A stretch of DNA of 64,000 nt from assembly GCF_018130955.1 (NCBI RefSeq), contig NZ_JAFCJM010000006.1:166191-230190 (forward strand), given 5' to 3'. Under the pieces are notes generated by a model. The model had not been told where the DNA came from, searched no databases, and saw only the letters and a list, made by a program, of their open reading frames with translations. Positions 51,672-60,330 of this stretch are shown here, piece after piece (the stretch's first letter is position 1; each line of letters begins with the position of its first letter). The stretch is from Bradyrhizobium liaoningense. Lineage in GTDB: Bacteria > Pseudomonadota > Alphaproteobacteria > Rhizobiales > Xanthobacteraceae. The position numbers and the translations under genes are program-made.

Positions 51672-53135
51672 TCACCGCCGCCGCGCGCTGGCGCGCAAGG
51701 CGATGAGCGATTCCTTTGCGAGCCTCTCGGCCGCGGTCACCAGTTGCGGAACCTGATGCCCCGAAAATCCCAGCACGAAGCCGGGCAGGGGCCGCGCGCG
51801 GCTAAACGTGTCGGCAAGCAGCCAGCCTTCGGCGCCGGCGGCTTGTTTCGCGCGGGAGGCAACGACGAGCTCGACCGCCGGATCGAACCGCGCGACGAGA
51901 TGCAGGCCCTGCGAGGGTACCGGAACCGACAAATGTCCGTCGGACGCGTCCTGCAACGCTGTGGCGAGCGCATCGCGTGCCTCGCGATAAAGCTTTCGCA
52001 CCCGCTTGAGGTTCGCCGCGAAGGCGCCCGAGTTCAGCATATCGGCGACGGCGCTTTCCATCAGCGTCGCGGGAAAGCGGTCGAGCGCGGCGCGCGCGGC
52101 CGCGACCTGGCCGATCAGTTGCTCCGGGACTGCGCAATAGCCGATGCGAAGACCCGGAAACAGCGTCTTGGCAAAAGTGCCCATGTAGATGACGCGCTGG
52201 AGACGATCGATCCCGGCGAGCGACATCAGCGGCGCGCCGTCGTAGCGGAACTCGCTGTCATAATCGTCTTCGAGCACGAAGGCGCCGGCTTCCCTGGCCC
52301 AGTCGAGCAGTTCGAGCCGCCGCGTCATCGACATCTGCACGCCCAGCGGAAACTGATGCGACGGCGTGACATAGGCGGCGCGCGCCGATGTTGCGGCCGT
52401 GCGGCCCCTGGCGACGCGCAGGCCGTGCTCGTCCACGGGCACGGAGACGGCGCGATAGCCGCAATGCGCAATGGTTTTCCGCGCAGTCGGGTAGCCGGGG
52501 TCTTCGCACCAGACCTGGTCGTTGGGCTTGAGGATTGCGCTCAGCACGATGCGCAGCGCGTGCAGCGTGCCTGACGTCAGCATGATCTGCTCGGGATCGC
52601 AGCGCAGGCCCCGCGCCGACAAGAGGTGATCGGCGATCGCGACCCGCAGCTCGCGGCTGCCGCGGGGATCGCCATAGTGCAGATGCTCGTCGCCAAAGGC
52701 GCGCATGCGCCGGCCGACGAAGCCGCGAAAGCGTTGCAGCGCGCGCTCGTCGATATGGGTGCAGCCGAGCGCGAACGCGCCCTGCCGGGGTGCCTCGACC
52801 GTGACTTTCGGCTTTCGCGCTTCGCTGGCGCGCGCCGGGATCCGCGCGGCGACGAAGGTGCCTGATCCTACCGTCGCCTCCGCAAAGCCGTCGGCGATCA
52901 GCCGCTCATAGGCGGTGACGACGGCGTTGCGCCGAAAACCCGTCTGCTTGGCAAGTGTCCGCGACGGCGGCAGCGGCTCGCCGGGCTTCACCAGCCCGCC
53001 GACAATGATCTCGCAGAGCGCCTGGTACAGCCGATGCGCCGAGGAGGCGCCCTGCGTGATGTGCGCGCCGGTGAAATCCAGCGGCAGCTCGGCCTTGCCC
53101 GGCGACGTTCCAAAATTGGTTGAAATAGTTTGCAT
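51672..53135 (-). CDS. MocR/PdxR-type regulator (GntR HTH fused to aminotransferase domain)
   Basis: A 487-aa fusion. The GntR winged helix (about 28-95) shows LYQALCEIIVGGLVKPGEPL, PPSRTLAKQTGFRRNAVVTAYERL. The aminotransferase-like domain (about 120-480) has HYGDPRGSRELRVAIADHL, LEDDYDSEFRYDG and the PLP Lys in YMGTFAKTLFPGLRIGY. Such regulators sense PLP or an amino acid adduct. The start at 53135 is chosen because it leaves a 75-bp divergent gap; Met at 53183 is also in frame. It is divergent from a PNPOx-like protein gene, its probable target. Confidence 0.92.
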   Translation of the reverse strand: MQTISTNFGTSPGKAELPLDFTGAHITQGASSAHRLYQALCEIIVGGLVKPGEPLPPSRTLAKQTGFRRNAVVTAYERLIADGFAEATVGSGTFVAARIPARASEARKPKVTVEAPRQGAFALGCTHIDERALQRFRGFVGRRMRAFGDEHLHYGDPRGSRELRVAIADHLLSARGLRCDPEQIMLTSGTLHALRIVLSAILKPNDQVWCEDPGYPTARKTIAHCGYRAVSVPVDEHGLRVARGRTAATSARAAYVTPSHQFPLGVQMSMTRRLELLDWAREAGAFVLEDDYDSEFRYDGAPLMSLAGIDRLQRVIYMGTFAKTLFPGLRIGYCAVPEQLIGQVAAARAALDRFPATLMESAVADMLNSGAFAANLKRVRKLYREARDALATALQDASDGHLSVPVPSQGLHLVARFDPAVELVVASRAKQAAGAEGWLLADTFSRARPLPGFVLGFSGHQVPQLVTAAERLAKESLIALRASARRR

Positions 53136-53149
53136 GGAATTGGAACTAT
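53125..53149. promoter_or_regulatory. Inverted repeat at the MocR start / divergent promoter
   Basis: ATAGTT (53125-53130) and AACTAT (53144-53149) form an inverted repeat with a 13-bp spacer that contains the MocR start codon. A TTGGTT and a TTGGAA precede or overlap the half sites. This would allow MocR to repress its own gene and affect the divergent PNPOx-like gene. Confidence 0.4.
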
Positions 53150-53210
53150 CGCAGACCAAATCGAACGCTACAACTGGCTTCAAGATCGAAAACCCGACAG
53201 GAGTCAGCCC

Positions 53211-53936
53211 GTGTCCGACGGTGAAAACCTCGCGTCCTATCCGACCTCATCGCGCAACCAGGTGAAGCGGCGCCACGACCGCGGCTTCTACGATCACGAA
53301 ACCGTCCACCGCATCCTCGACGCCTCGATGATGTGCCACGTCTCCTATGTGATCGACGGCCAGCCCTATTGCACGCCGACCTTCTTCTGGCGCGAGGGCA
53401 CAAAGCTCTATTGGCACGGCTCGAGCGCCAGCCGCATGCTGCGCAACCAGTCGAGCGGGCAGCGGGTTTGCCTGACCGTCGCCCATCTCGACAGCCTGGT
53501 GCTGGCGCGCTGCGGCTTCAACCATTCCGCCGACTATCGCGCGGTGATGGCGTTCGGCTCGGCCTATCTCGTCACGGACCCCGAGGAGAAGGAGCGTGCG
53601 GTCATCGCCATGGTCGACCGCTTCTTTCCGGACCGCACCGCGAGCCTGCGTCAAAGCAACACGCAGGAGATCAAGGCGACGTCCTTCATCGCCATGGAGG
53701 TCGAGGAAGCCTCGGCAAAGGTCCGCGCCAAGGGTGTGGCCGATGACGATGAGGACTACGAATTGCCGATCTATGCCGAACGCATTCCGGTGCGCACCGT
53801 GCTCGGTGCGCCCGAGCCTTGTTCGCGGCTGTTGCCCGGCGTTACGCGGCCCGAGACGTTGAATGGCTACAGGGAAGGCCGACTGCTCGAAGATGCATTG
53901 CGGGATGCCTATTTTCTGCAGTACCCGGCGGGATGA
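53211..53936 (+). CDS. Pyridoxamine 5'-phosphate oxidase-like (split-barrel flavin-binding) protein
   Basis: A 241-aa protein of the PNPOx-like/NimA family. GTG at 53211 is chosen because AGGAG lies 7 bases upstream. The N-terminal half shows RRHDRGFYDHETVHRILDAS, HVSYVIDGQPYCTPTFFWREG and WHGSSASRMLRNQ, the family's FMN-binding strand pattern. Divergent from a MocR regulator, which fits a role in B6 or flavin-dependent chemistry. Whether it oxidises pyridoxamine phosphate or another substrate is open. Confidence 0.85.
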   Translation: MSDGENLASYPTSSRNQVKRRHDRGFYDHETVHRILDASMMCHVSYVIDGQPYCTPTFFWREGTKLYWHGSSASRMLRNQSSGQRVCLTVAHLDSLVLARCGFNHSADYRAVMAFGSAYLVTDPEEKERAVIAMVDRFFPDRTASLRQSNTQEIKATSFIAMEVEEASAKVRAKGVADDDEDYELPIYAERIPVRTVLGAPEPCSRLLPGVTRPETLNGYREGRLLEDALRDAYFLQYPAG

Positions 53937-53991
53937 AATCGGATAGCTTGCGGCCTCCCAATAACGAGAAAAGACCGATTGGAGCAGCCGC

Positions 53992-55269
53992 ATGGATGCC
54001 GATACGCAGCAAAGGATCTTGGACGCCGTCGATGCCGGCTTCGAAGCCCAGCTTGCGACCACAAGCGATTTCGTCGCGATCCCCTCGACCCGCGGTGCCG
54101 AGGGCCCGTGCCAGGACATGATCGGCGATCTCCTGCGCGAACGCGGCTACGAGGTGGACGACTGGCATATCGATGTCGATGACCTCAAGGACCTGCGCGG
54201 CTTCGGCCCGATCGAGCACGATTTTTCCAGGGCGCGCACCGTGGTCGGCACCTATCGCCCCAGGAGCAACGGCGGCAAATCGCTGATCCTGCAAGGACAC
54301 TGCGACGTGGTGCCGGCGGGCCCGCTGGACCTCTGGGAGACGCCGCCGTTTTCGCCGGTCGTCAAGGACGGCAGGATGTATGGTCGCGGCGCCTGCGATA
54401 TGAAGTCCGGCACCATCGGCGCGCTTTACGCACTGGACGCGATCAAGGCCGCGGGCCTTCGGCCGACGGCGCGGATTCATTTCCAGTCTGTCATCGAGGA
54501 GGAGAGCACCGGCGTCGGCGCGCTCTCGACGCTACAGCGCGGCTATCGCGCCGATGCCTGCTTCATTCCCGAACCCACTAACGGCAAGATGGTGCGGTCG
54601 CAGGTCGGCGTGATCTGGTTCCGCCTGAAGGTGCGCGGCTATCCCGTGCACGTCGCGCATGCCGGCTCGGGCTCGAACGCCATCATGGCCGCCTATCACC
54701 TGATCCAGGCGCTTCAAAAGCTTGAAATCGAATGGAACGAGCGCGCCAGGCAGGACCGCCACTTCAAGGCGCTCAACCATCCCATCAACTTCAACCCCGG
54801 CATCATCAAGGGTGGCGACTGGGCCTCCAGCGTGCCGGCCTGGTGCGAGGTCGACTGCCGCATCGCGGTGCTGCCGGGCTGGTCGGTGGCCGACCATCAG
54901 AAGGAAATTTTGGCCTGCGTGTCGGCCGCCGCCCGCAATCACGGCTTCCTCGCCAACAATCCGCCCGAGGTCGAGTGGTCGGGCTTCTTGTCGGAAGGCT
55001 ATGAGCTGACCAACTCGGCTGCCCCTGAGGCGGCGTTCGGCAAGGCCTTCAACGCCGTCTATGGCGGTGCCGTTGAGGACCTCGTCTTCACCGCACTCAC
55101 GGATACGCGCTTCTATGGCCTCAACTATGACATCCCGAGCCTCTGCTTCGGCGCTGGTGGCGCCGAGATGCACGGCTTCAACGAATATGTGGACCTGGAG
55201 TCGCTGAAGAAGTCGACCAAGGCCACTGCGCTGTTCATCGCGGAGTGGTGCGGGGTGGAGAAGGCGTAG
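53992..55269 (+). CDS. M20 family deacylase (ArgE/DapE/ACY1-type)
   Basis: A 425-aa zinc amidohydrolase. The metal site is visible: LILQGHCDVVPAGP (His, Asp), YGRGACDMKSG (Asp), SVIEEESTGVGAL (catalytic Glu and ligand Glu) and EMHGFNEYV (His). A dimerisation domain occupies about 215-330. The wording WETPPFSPVVKDGRMYGRGACDMKSG matches the ArgE/DapE-related deacylase group rather than DapE proper. It removes an acyl group from an N-acyl amino acid or amide. Single gene, 55 bp after the PNPOx-like gene and possibly co-transcribed with it. Confidence 0.92.
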   Translation: MDADTQQRILDAVDAGFEAQLATTSDFVAIPSTRGAEGPCQDMIGDLLRERGYEVDDWHIDVDDLKDLRGFGPIEHDFSRARTVVGTYRPRSNGGKSLILQGHCDVVPAGPLDLWETPPFSPVVKDGRMYGRGACDMKSGTIGALYALDAIKAAGLRPTARIHFQSVIEEESTGVGALSTLQRGYRADACFIPEPTNGKMVRSQVGVIWFRLKVRGYPVHVAHAGSGSNAIMAAYHLIQALQKLEIEWNERARQDRHFKALNHPINFNPGIIKGGDWASSVPAWCEVDCRIAVLPGWSVADHQKEILACVSAAARNHGFLANNPPEVEWSGFLSEGYELTNSAAPEAAFGKAFNAVYGGAVEDLVFTALTDTRFYGLNYDIPSLCFGAGGAEMHGFNEYVDLESLKKSTKATALFIAEWCGVEKA

Positions 55270-55292
55270 GGCTCGCCGCGCCATTCTCACCT

Positions 55293-55433
55293 GTCGTCCC
55301 GGACAAGCGAACAAAGAAAGCGCTGATCCGGAGCTCATAACCCCAGGGAGAAGTTTGGCGAAGACTCGTGATTGTCAGCCGCGCACGGCAACTCCTCCCT
55401 GTGAGTATGGGTCCCGACCTTCGCCGGGACGAC
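55293..55433. repeat. Dispersed palindromic repeat, third family
   Basis: GTCGTCCCGG (55293-55302) and CCGGGACGAC (55424-55433) are exact inverted copies. The interior carries the segment CATAACCCCAGGGAGAAGTT and TTGGCGAAGACTCGTGATTG, typical of a Rhizobiales intergenic element. Sequence differs from the repeats at 6010 and 21420. Confidence 0.75.
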
Positions 55434-55459
55434 ACCGAGTGTGTGGCGCAATCAATTGC

Positions 55460-55471
55460 TTTAAGCTTAAA
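55460..55471. promoter_or_regulatory. 12-bp perfect palindrome upstream of the kynurenine operon
   Basis: TTTAAGCTTAAA is a perfect palindrome in an otherwise G+C-rich region, 72 bp before the formamidase start. An AT-rich palindrome suits an Lrp/AsnC-type regulator such as KynR, known to control kyn genes in other bacteria. No regulator gene is adjacent. Confidence 0.4.
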
Positions 55472-55542
55472 ATAAAGACTGTTCCGCCGGCTGCGACGGT
55501 GGCAGACTATGCCCGGACCACCGAGTCCGCGAGGGAATAGCG

Positions 55543-56352
55543 ATGCGCGATTGGGACGATGCCTACGCCAACTCGGCTCACGTGCCGGGCTCGGACAAGC
55601 TGCCGGCGTTGTGGACGGAGCGGGCGGCGGCCTATCGTGCGGCGCTCAAATCCTTCCAGCCTGAAATCGCCTATGGGCCGGGCGAGCGGCAGCGGTTCGA
55701 CCTGATCCTGCCCGACGGCGACAGCAAGGGCCTCGTCGTGTTCGTGCATGGCGGCTACTGGATGCGGTTCGACAAATCGTTCTGGACCGATCTTGCCGAG
55801 GGCGCGCGGCACCATGGCTGGACGGTCGCGCTGCCGAGCTACACGCTGACGCCGGCCGCGCGCATTTCTGACATCACCGCCGAGATCGCCGCTGCCATCG
55901 CCGTCGCAGCAGCACAGGTGTCAGGCCCGATACGGCTAGCCGGCCATTCCGCCGGTGGCCATCTCGTCACGCGCATGCTCTGCGACGATGGTCGCCTCGA
56001 ACCCGCCGTCTACAACCGCGTCGCATCGACGCTGTCGATCAGCGGCCTGCATGATCTGCGTCCGCTCTTGAAGACCAAAATGAACGACACGCTCGGCATG
56101 AGCCTTGAGGAAGCAACGCTGGAGAGTGCCGCGTTGCACATGCCACGCGGACCATCGCCGCTCACGGCCTGGGTCGGCGGCAGCGAGCGCCCCGAATTCA
56201 TCCGCCAGGCGGAGCTGATGGCGAACGTGTGGACCGGTTTCGATGTGCTGACGCGACTCGTCGTCGAGTCCGGACATAACCATTTCACCGTCGTTGACGG
56301 GCTGAAGGATCCATCCTCCGCCATCACGAAGAGCCTGCTGGGCCTCGATTGA
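55543..56352 (+). CDS. Kynurenine formamidase, alpha/beta-hydrolase type
   Basis: A 269-aa hydrolase that should cleave N-formylkynurenine to kynurenine and formate. The oxyanion-hole motif is [12 protein letters not shown] (about 65-76), the nucleophile elbow GHSAGGHL and the catalytic His in SGHNHF near the end. This wording matches eukaryotic-type arylformamidases, not the metal-dependent KynB usual in bacteria. It is the first gene of an operon with kynA (29 bp later) and kynU, which defines its role better than sequence alone. Confidence 0.9.
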   Translation: MRDWDDAYANSAHVPGSDKLPALWTERAAAYRAALKSFQPEIAYGPGERQRFDLILPDGDSKGLVVFVHGGYWMRFDKSFWTDLAEGARHHGWTVALPSYTLTPAARISDITAEIAAAIAVAAAQVSGPIRLAGHSAGGHLVTRMLCDDGRLEPAVYNRVASTLSISGLHDLRPLLKTKMNDTLGMSLEEATLESAALHMPRGPSPLTAWVGGSERPEFIRQAELMANVWTGFDVLTRLVVESGHNHFTVVDGLKDPSSAITKSLLGLD

Positions 56353-56380
56353 CGGCGGGGCAGGGATCGGAGGACGTATC

Positions 56381-57220
56381 ATGACCAATAGCGGCTACGA
56401 TCCCGCCAGCGAAGGCGCCGAGACCGATTTCGCCAAAAAGATGTCGTACGGCGACTATCTCCAGCTCGATGCGCTGCTCGGCGCGCAGCACCCGATCTCG
56501 GACGCGCATGACGAGATGCTGTTCATCATCCAGCATCAGACCTCGGAGTTGTGGATGCGCCTTGCGATCCACGAGATCAGCGCCGCCCGCCGCGCGATTG
56601 CGCGCGACGAGGTGCCGCCAGCGATGAAGATGCTCGCCCGCGTCTCGCGCATCTTCGAGCAGTTGAACAATGCCTGGGACGTGCTGCGCACGATGACACC
56701 GAGCGAGTATACGCATTTTCGCTCGCGGCTCGGACAGTCCTCGGGCTTCCAGTCCCACCAGTACCGGCTGATCGAATATCTCCTCGGCAACCGCAACCAT
56801 GCGATGCTAAAGCCACATGCACACGACGCGGACGTGATGGCCTTGCTCGAGGCGGAGCTCGCCACGCCAAGCCTCTATGACGAGGTGCTGCGGCTCGCCC
56901 ACCGCAGGGGACTCGAGATGCCTGCGACCGTGCTGGCGCGGGACGTCCGCAACACCCATCATTTCGACGAGGGCGTATTGCAGGCGTGGCGCCGCGTCTA
57001 CGAGGCGCCGGAATCCAACTGGACGCTCTATGAGCTTGCCGAAAAGCTGGTCGACTTCGAGGACTACTTTCGCCGCTGGCGCTTCAACCATGTGACAACG
57101 GTGGAACGCGTCATCGGCTTCAAGCGCGGCACCGGCGGCACCGGCGGCGTCAGCTATCTCAAGCGCATGCTGGAAATCGAGCTGTTTCCCGAGCTCTGGC
57201 GCGTGCGCACGATCCTTTGA
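56381..57220 (+). CDS. kynA: Tryptophan 2,3-dioxygenase
   Basis: A 279-aa haem dioxygenase that opens the indole ring of L-tryptophan to N-formylkynurenine. The family segments [18 protein letters not shown] (near 46-63), [47 protein letters not shown] and [15 protein letters not shown] are complete; the proximal His lies in the FNHVTTVER region. GGAGG lies upstream of ATG. Second gene of the kyn operon. Confidence 0.97.
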   Translation: MTNSGYDPASEGAETDFAKKMSYGDYLQLDALLGAQHPISDAHDEMLFIIQHQTSELWMRLAIHEISAARRAIARDEVPPAMKMLARVSRIFEQLNNAWDVLRTMTPSEYTHFRSRLGQSSGFQSHQYRLIEYLLGNRNHAMLKPHAHDADVMALLEAELATPSLYDEVLRLAHRRGLEMPATVLARDVRNTHHFDEGVLQAWRRVYEAPESNWTLYELAEKLVDFEDYFRRWRFNHVTTVERVIGFKRGTGGTGGVSYLKRMLEIELFPELWRVRTIL

Positions 57221-57229
57221 GCTGTAGCC

Positions 57230-58438
57230 ATGACCGAGACCCGCCTCCGCGTCTACGACGATACCAAAGCGCTCTTCCATCTGCCTGATGGCATCATCTA
57301 TCTCGACGGCAACTCGCTCGGTGCCTTGCCGCTGGGCGTCGCCGACCGCGTCGCGCATGTGATCAGGGCAGAGTGGGGCGACGAGCTCATCCGCGCCTGG
57401 AATACCGCCGGCTGGTACGTGCAGCCACGCCGCGTCGGCGACCGCATCGCCCGCCTGATCGGGGCCGAAGCCGGCTCGGTGATGATGGGCGATACGCTGT
57501 CGCTGAAGGTCTATCAGGCGCTCGCGGCCGCGCTGGACATGAACGCAGGGCGAAGGGTCGTACTGTCCGACACCGGCAATTTTCCAACCGATCTCTATAT
57601 GGCCGAAGGGTTGATCGCGACGCTGGGGCGCGGGCACCAGCTGCGCCTGGTGGCTCCGGAGCAGATCGAGGCCGCGCTGTCGGAGGAAATCGCCGTCCTG
57701 TATATCACTGAGGTCGATTACCGCACCGGCCGCCGCCACGACATGGCAAAGCTGACGGCGAGGGCGCGTGCGCTCGGCATCGTCACGGTGTGGGACCTCG
57801 CGCATTCCGCCGGCGCACTGCCGGTCGATCTCGCAGGTGTCGGTGCGGATTTCGCTGCGGGGTGCACCTACAAATATGTCAACGCCGGCCCCGGTGCGCC
57901 GGCCTTCCTTTACGTCGCGCCGCGCCACGGCGATCGCGCGCGGGCCGCGCTGTCGGGCTGGATGGGCCATGCAAAACCGTTCGCCTTCGATCTCGGCTAC
58001 CAGCCTGCCGGCGGCGTCGAGCGCATGCGCGTCGGTACACCGCCGGTGCTGGCGATGGCGGCGCTCGAAGCCTCGCTCGATATCTGGGACCGCGTCGATA
58101 TCGGGGAGGTTCGCGCCCGTTCGCTGGCGCTCGGCGACCTCCTGATCGCAGAAATCGAACGTCGCTGCCCGTCCCTGAAGCTGGTGACGCCGCGCGTGCA
58201 CGAAGAGCGCGGCTCGCAGGTTTCGTTCGCCTTCGATGGCGGCTACGCCGCCATGCAGGCCCTGATCGCCCGTGGCGTGATCGGCGATTTCCGCGCGCCC
58301 GACATCATGCGCTTCGGCATCACGCCGCTTTACATTGGCGAGGCCGAGATCATCCGGGCGGCCGAGATCATCGAGGAGGTGATTTCCGGTGAGGTCTGGC
58401 GGCGGCCGGAATATCAAGTCGTCAATGCGGTGACGTGA
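57230..58438 (+). CDS. kynU: Kynureninase
   Basis: A 402-aa PLP enzyme that splits kynurenine into anthranilate and alanine. The cofactor region WDLAHSAGALPVDLAGVGADFAAGCTYKYVNAGPGAPAF carries the PLP Asp and the Schiff-base Lys (in TYKYVN). LDGNSLGALP at the N terminus is typical. It begins 9 bp after kynA, completing the tryptophan-to-anthranilate route. No anthranilate dioxygenase or quinolinate genes follow, so the anthranilate fate is not encoded here. Confidence 0.97.
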   Translation: MTETRLRVYDDTKALFHLPDGIIYLDGNSLGALPLGVADRVAHVIRAEWGDELIRAWNTAGWYVQPRRVGDRIARLIGAEAGSVMMGDTLSLKVYQALAAALDMNAGRRVVLSDTGNFPTDLYMAEGLIATLGRGHQLRLVAPEQIEAALSEEIAVLYITEVDYRTGRRHDMAKLTARARALGIVTVWDLAHSAGALPVDLAGVGADFAAGCTYKYVNAGPGAPAFLYVAPRHGDRARAALSGWMGHAKPFAFDLGYQPAGGVERMRVGTPPVLAMAALEASLDIWDRVDIGEVRARSLALGDLLIAEIERRCPSLKLVTPRVHEERGSQVSFAFDGGYAAMQALIARGVIGDFRAPDIMRFGITPLYIGEAEIIRAAEIIEEVISGEVWRRPEYQVVNAVT

Positions 58439-58544
58439 GCGCAGATGCGGATTCGCGGGATGGCAAAGCGACTTGTCCGCCGTAGCTCGAAGAGCGAAGG
58501 CGGAAGCGTGCCCCCACTTGCTGCCAATGCGTCGGCTCCGTTTC

Positions 58545-59003
58545 TTAGTGGACAGACGATTGAGGCTGATTGATCGAAGCCCGTTGCGGCAACGGAAGAC
58601 GGGGATCGGCCGCGCGGAGGGTTTCGATCGCGCGATAGGACATCCAGATCAGGTTGAAGGCCTGCGCATAGTCCCGCTCGGCAAGCCGGTTGGCAGCTTG
58701 GGTAACGATCGGTCCGCAATGTTCCAGGCCGGCATACTGCGCAGCGTTGGCCTCGAGATAGGCAGAGAGCGAGCGCAGGGTTGCTGCGAGCATGTCTCCG
58801 ATCATGTTTTCCGAAGCCTGATGATCGAGCACCGGGTTCGGGATCGGGAAGCTACCAGGCATGGTCCGAAACGGCTGCTCGAAACCTTGCGACTGCAGGC
58901 GCATGAGCAGCGGCATCAAATTGCCGAGCAGGCCTGCAAGCTGCTGAATGTCGGACGAGCGCTGCTGCGACCCAGTTGTGGCAAAAGGATTGGAATCTGA
59001 CAT
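58545..59003 (-). CDS. Uncharacterised protein, partner of the Gln/Gly-rich protein
   Basis: A 152-aa soluble protein, AAGGAG upstream of ATG. The first half has a hydrophobic amphipathic segment IQQLAGLLGNLMPLLMRLQS after a Ser/Gln-rich start. The middle contains HQASENMIGDMLAATLRSLS and YLEANAAQYAGLEHCGPIVT, predicted helical. The LMPLLMRLQ segment echoes the PALPQILAQAQ segments of the protein encoded just upstream on the same strand (59095-59844, 91 bp apart). Probably the two proteins interact or share a role. No named family. Confidence 0.75.
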   Translation of the reverse strand: MSDSNPFATTGSQQRSSDIQQLAGLLGNLMPLLMRLQSQGFEQPFRTMPGSFPIPNPVLDHQASENMIGDMLAATLRSLSAYLEANAAQYAGLEHCGPIVTQAANRLAERDYAQAFNLIWMSYRAIETLRAADPRLPLPQRASINQPQSSVH

Positions 59004-59036
59004 GAGCGATCTCCTTCGGAGGAAGCGTGAACATGC

Positions 59037-59063
59037 GCGACCGCCGCCTGTGGCGGCGGTCGC
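59037..59063 (-). terminator. Intercistronic 12-bp hairpin between the Gln/Gly-rich protein and its partner
   Basis: GCGACCGCCGCC (59037-59048) and GGCGGCGGTCGC (59052-59063) are perfect complements with a 3-base TGT loop. It lies after the stop of the first gene and before the ribosome site of the second, with no U-run. It could attenuate readthrough or protect the upstream mRNA, making more of the Gln/Gly-rich protein than of its partner. Confidence 0.6.
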
Positions 59064-59094
59064 CGATTGCCGTCGGATCTGCGGCGAATTGCAG

Positions 59095-59844
59095 TCAGAT
59101 CATCCGCTGCTGGCCATAAGACTGAAGGTTACCGATGACCTGAGGAATGATGCCCATCAGCTGCCGGGTTATGTCGGCGACATCCTGCTGCGTCAGTTGT
59201 CGCTGCTGGCCAAAAGCCGTGGGACCGCCGAACGCCGCCTGGAATTGCGGCGCACCGAACTGCGACCCCCAAGTTTGCGCGGGAGAGGCCTGTGCCCCCC
59301 AAGTCTGCGCCGGATGGCCGGAACCGAATTGACCGAGGCCTGTGAATTGACCGAAACCAGCGCCGCCGTGCATGGCGGAGTGCTGCATATAAGGCTGGCT
59401 TTGCAGCATTCCCACGATCTGAGGCACGATGGGCAGGATCTGCCGCACGACCTCGTTCACATCCTGCGGGCTTAGCTGCCGCGGCGACTGGCCGAAGGCC
59501 GCATAGCCCATTCCTCCGAACGGAGTTTGCGCCTGGGCAAGGATTTGAGGCAGCGCCGGTACGAGCTGCCGCACGACCTCGCTCACATCCTGCTGCGAAA
59601 GCTGGCGCTGTTGTCCACCCCACTGCTGACCCCATCCCATCGGTTGGGCTCCCCAGCCAGGGCCATATCCAAATGCGCCTAAGGTCGGCTGACCGCCGTA
59701 TTGTCCGTATTGCTGTCCGTACGCTGCTTGGCCCAATCCTCCATAGGGCTGCCCGCCTTGCGAACCGAATGCGCTCCATCCCCATTGTTGCGGACCGAAC
59801 TGGGAATGCCCGAGGTTCTGCTGCAGGGTGTCAGAATGAGTCAT
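59095..59844 (-). CDS. Gln/Gly/Tyr-rich protein with three helical repeats
   Basis: A 249-aa soluble protein; a strong GGAGG site precedes the ATG. Residues 1-77 are low complexity (Gln, Gly, Tyr, Trp, Phe). Three copies of an about 29-residue repeat occur at 78-106, 120-150 and 213-243. Their shared core is RQL(S/T)xQDVxE(V/I)VRQ(L/I), then xxxxPQ(I/V)(L/V)xxxQ. Between them are more Gly/Gln/Phe linkers (about 107-119 and 151-212). The repeats look like amphipathic helix pairs, the linkers like a disordered or condensate-forming chain. No signal peptide. I know no family. First gene of a two-gene unit with the protein at 58545-59003. Confidence 0.82.
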   Translation of the reverse strand: MTHSDTLQQNLGHSQFGPQQWGWSAFGSQGGQPYGGLGQAAYGQQYGQYGGQPTLGAFGYGPGWGAQPMGWGQQWGGQQRQLSQQDVSEVVRQLVPALPQILAQAQTPFGGMGYAAFGQSPRQLSPQDVNEVVRQILPIVPQIVGMLQSQPYMQHSAMHGGAGFGQFTGLGQFGSGHPAQTWGAQASPAQTWGSQFGAPQFQAAFGGPTAFGQQRQLTQQDVADITRQLMGIIPQVIGNLQSYGQQRMI

Positions 59845-60330
59845 CGCTTGCCTCCTTGCGATGGTGGATGCCCTCAGCCCGAATTCCTACGAAACCGTCC
59901 GCATGCGCGGTCGTTATGGCAACAGCGATCCGTCAGCTGCCAATTTCAGATGCTAGACGGAGCCACACGACACCTTCTTCTTTGAGGCACGCGAGCTGCG
60001 CTCCCCGAGGTGACAAGCGGATGGAAATATTTAGGGCGGCAAAACGAAAGCCGTTGAGAGATGTGGGAGCGGGTTGTCGTTTCTTGACGGCCATGTCCTC
60101 AAGGCCAGCCACTTACGTCCGCTCAGACGCTCTGCGATTGATCGCTGACTTCTTCCCGATTCTTCAACGTGCGCAATTGAACGCGAGAACGCGCTTAAGC
60201 CCGAATAGTTTCGCGGAAGCGCGGCGATATTTTGGCAGCGATCAAATTTCGAGTCGCGCGGATTCTTGTCAGCACTCTTTGCCTGGTCAGCGATCTTTCC
60301 GATGTGCATCGGCCTACGTTGACGCGAATG
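59845..60330. other. Intergenic region between the M48 protease and the Gln/Gly-rich protein
   Basis: These 486 bp contain the promoter side of the Gln/Gly-rich gene. A weak TTGGCA (minus strand, near 59940) is spaced 17 bp from GCCATA. No gene, strong hairpin or operator repeat is convincing. Confidence 0.45.

Noticed and set aside
56807..58417. 536-codon minus-strand frame opposite kynA/kynU
   Set aside because: Shadow of two certain genes.
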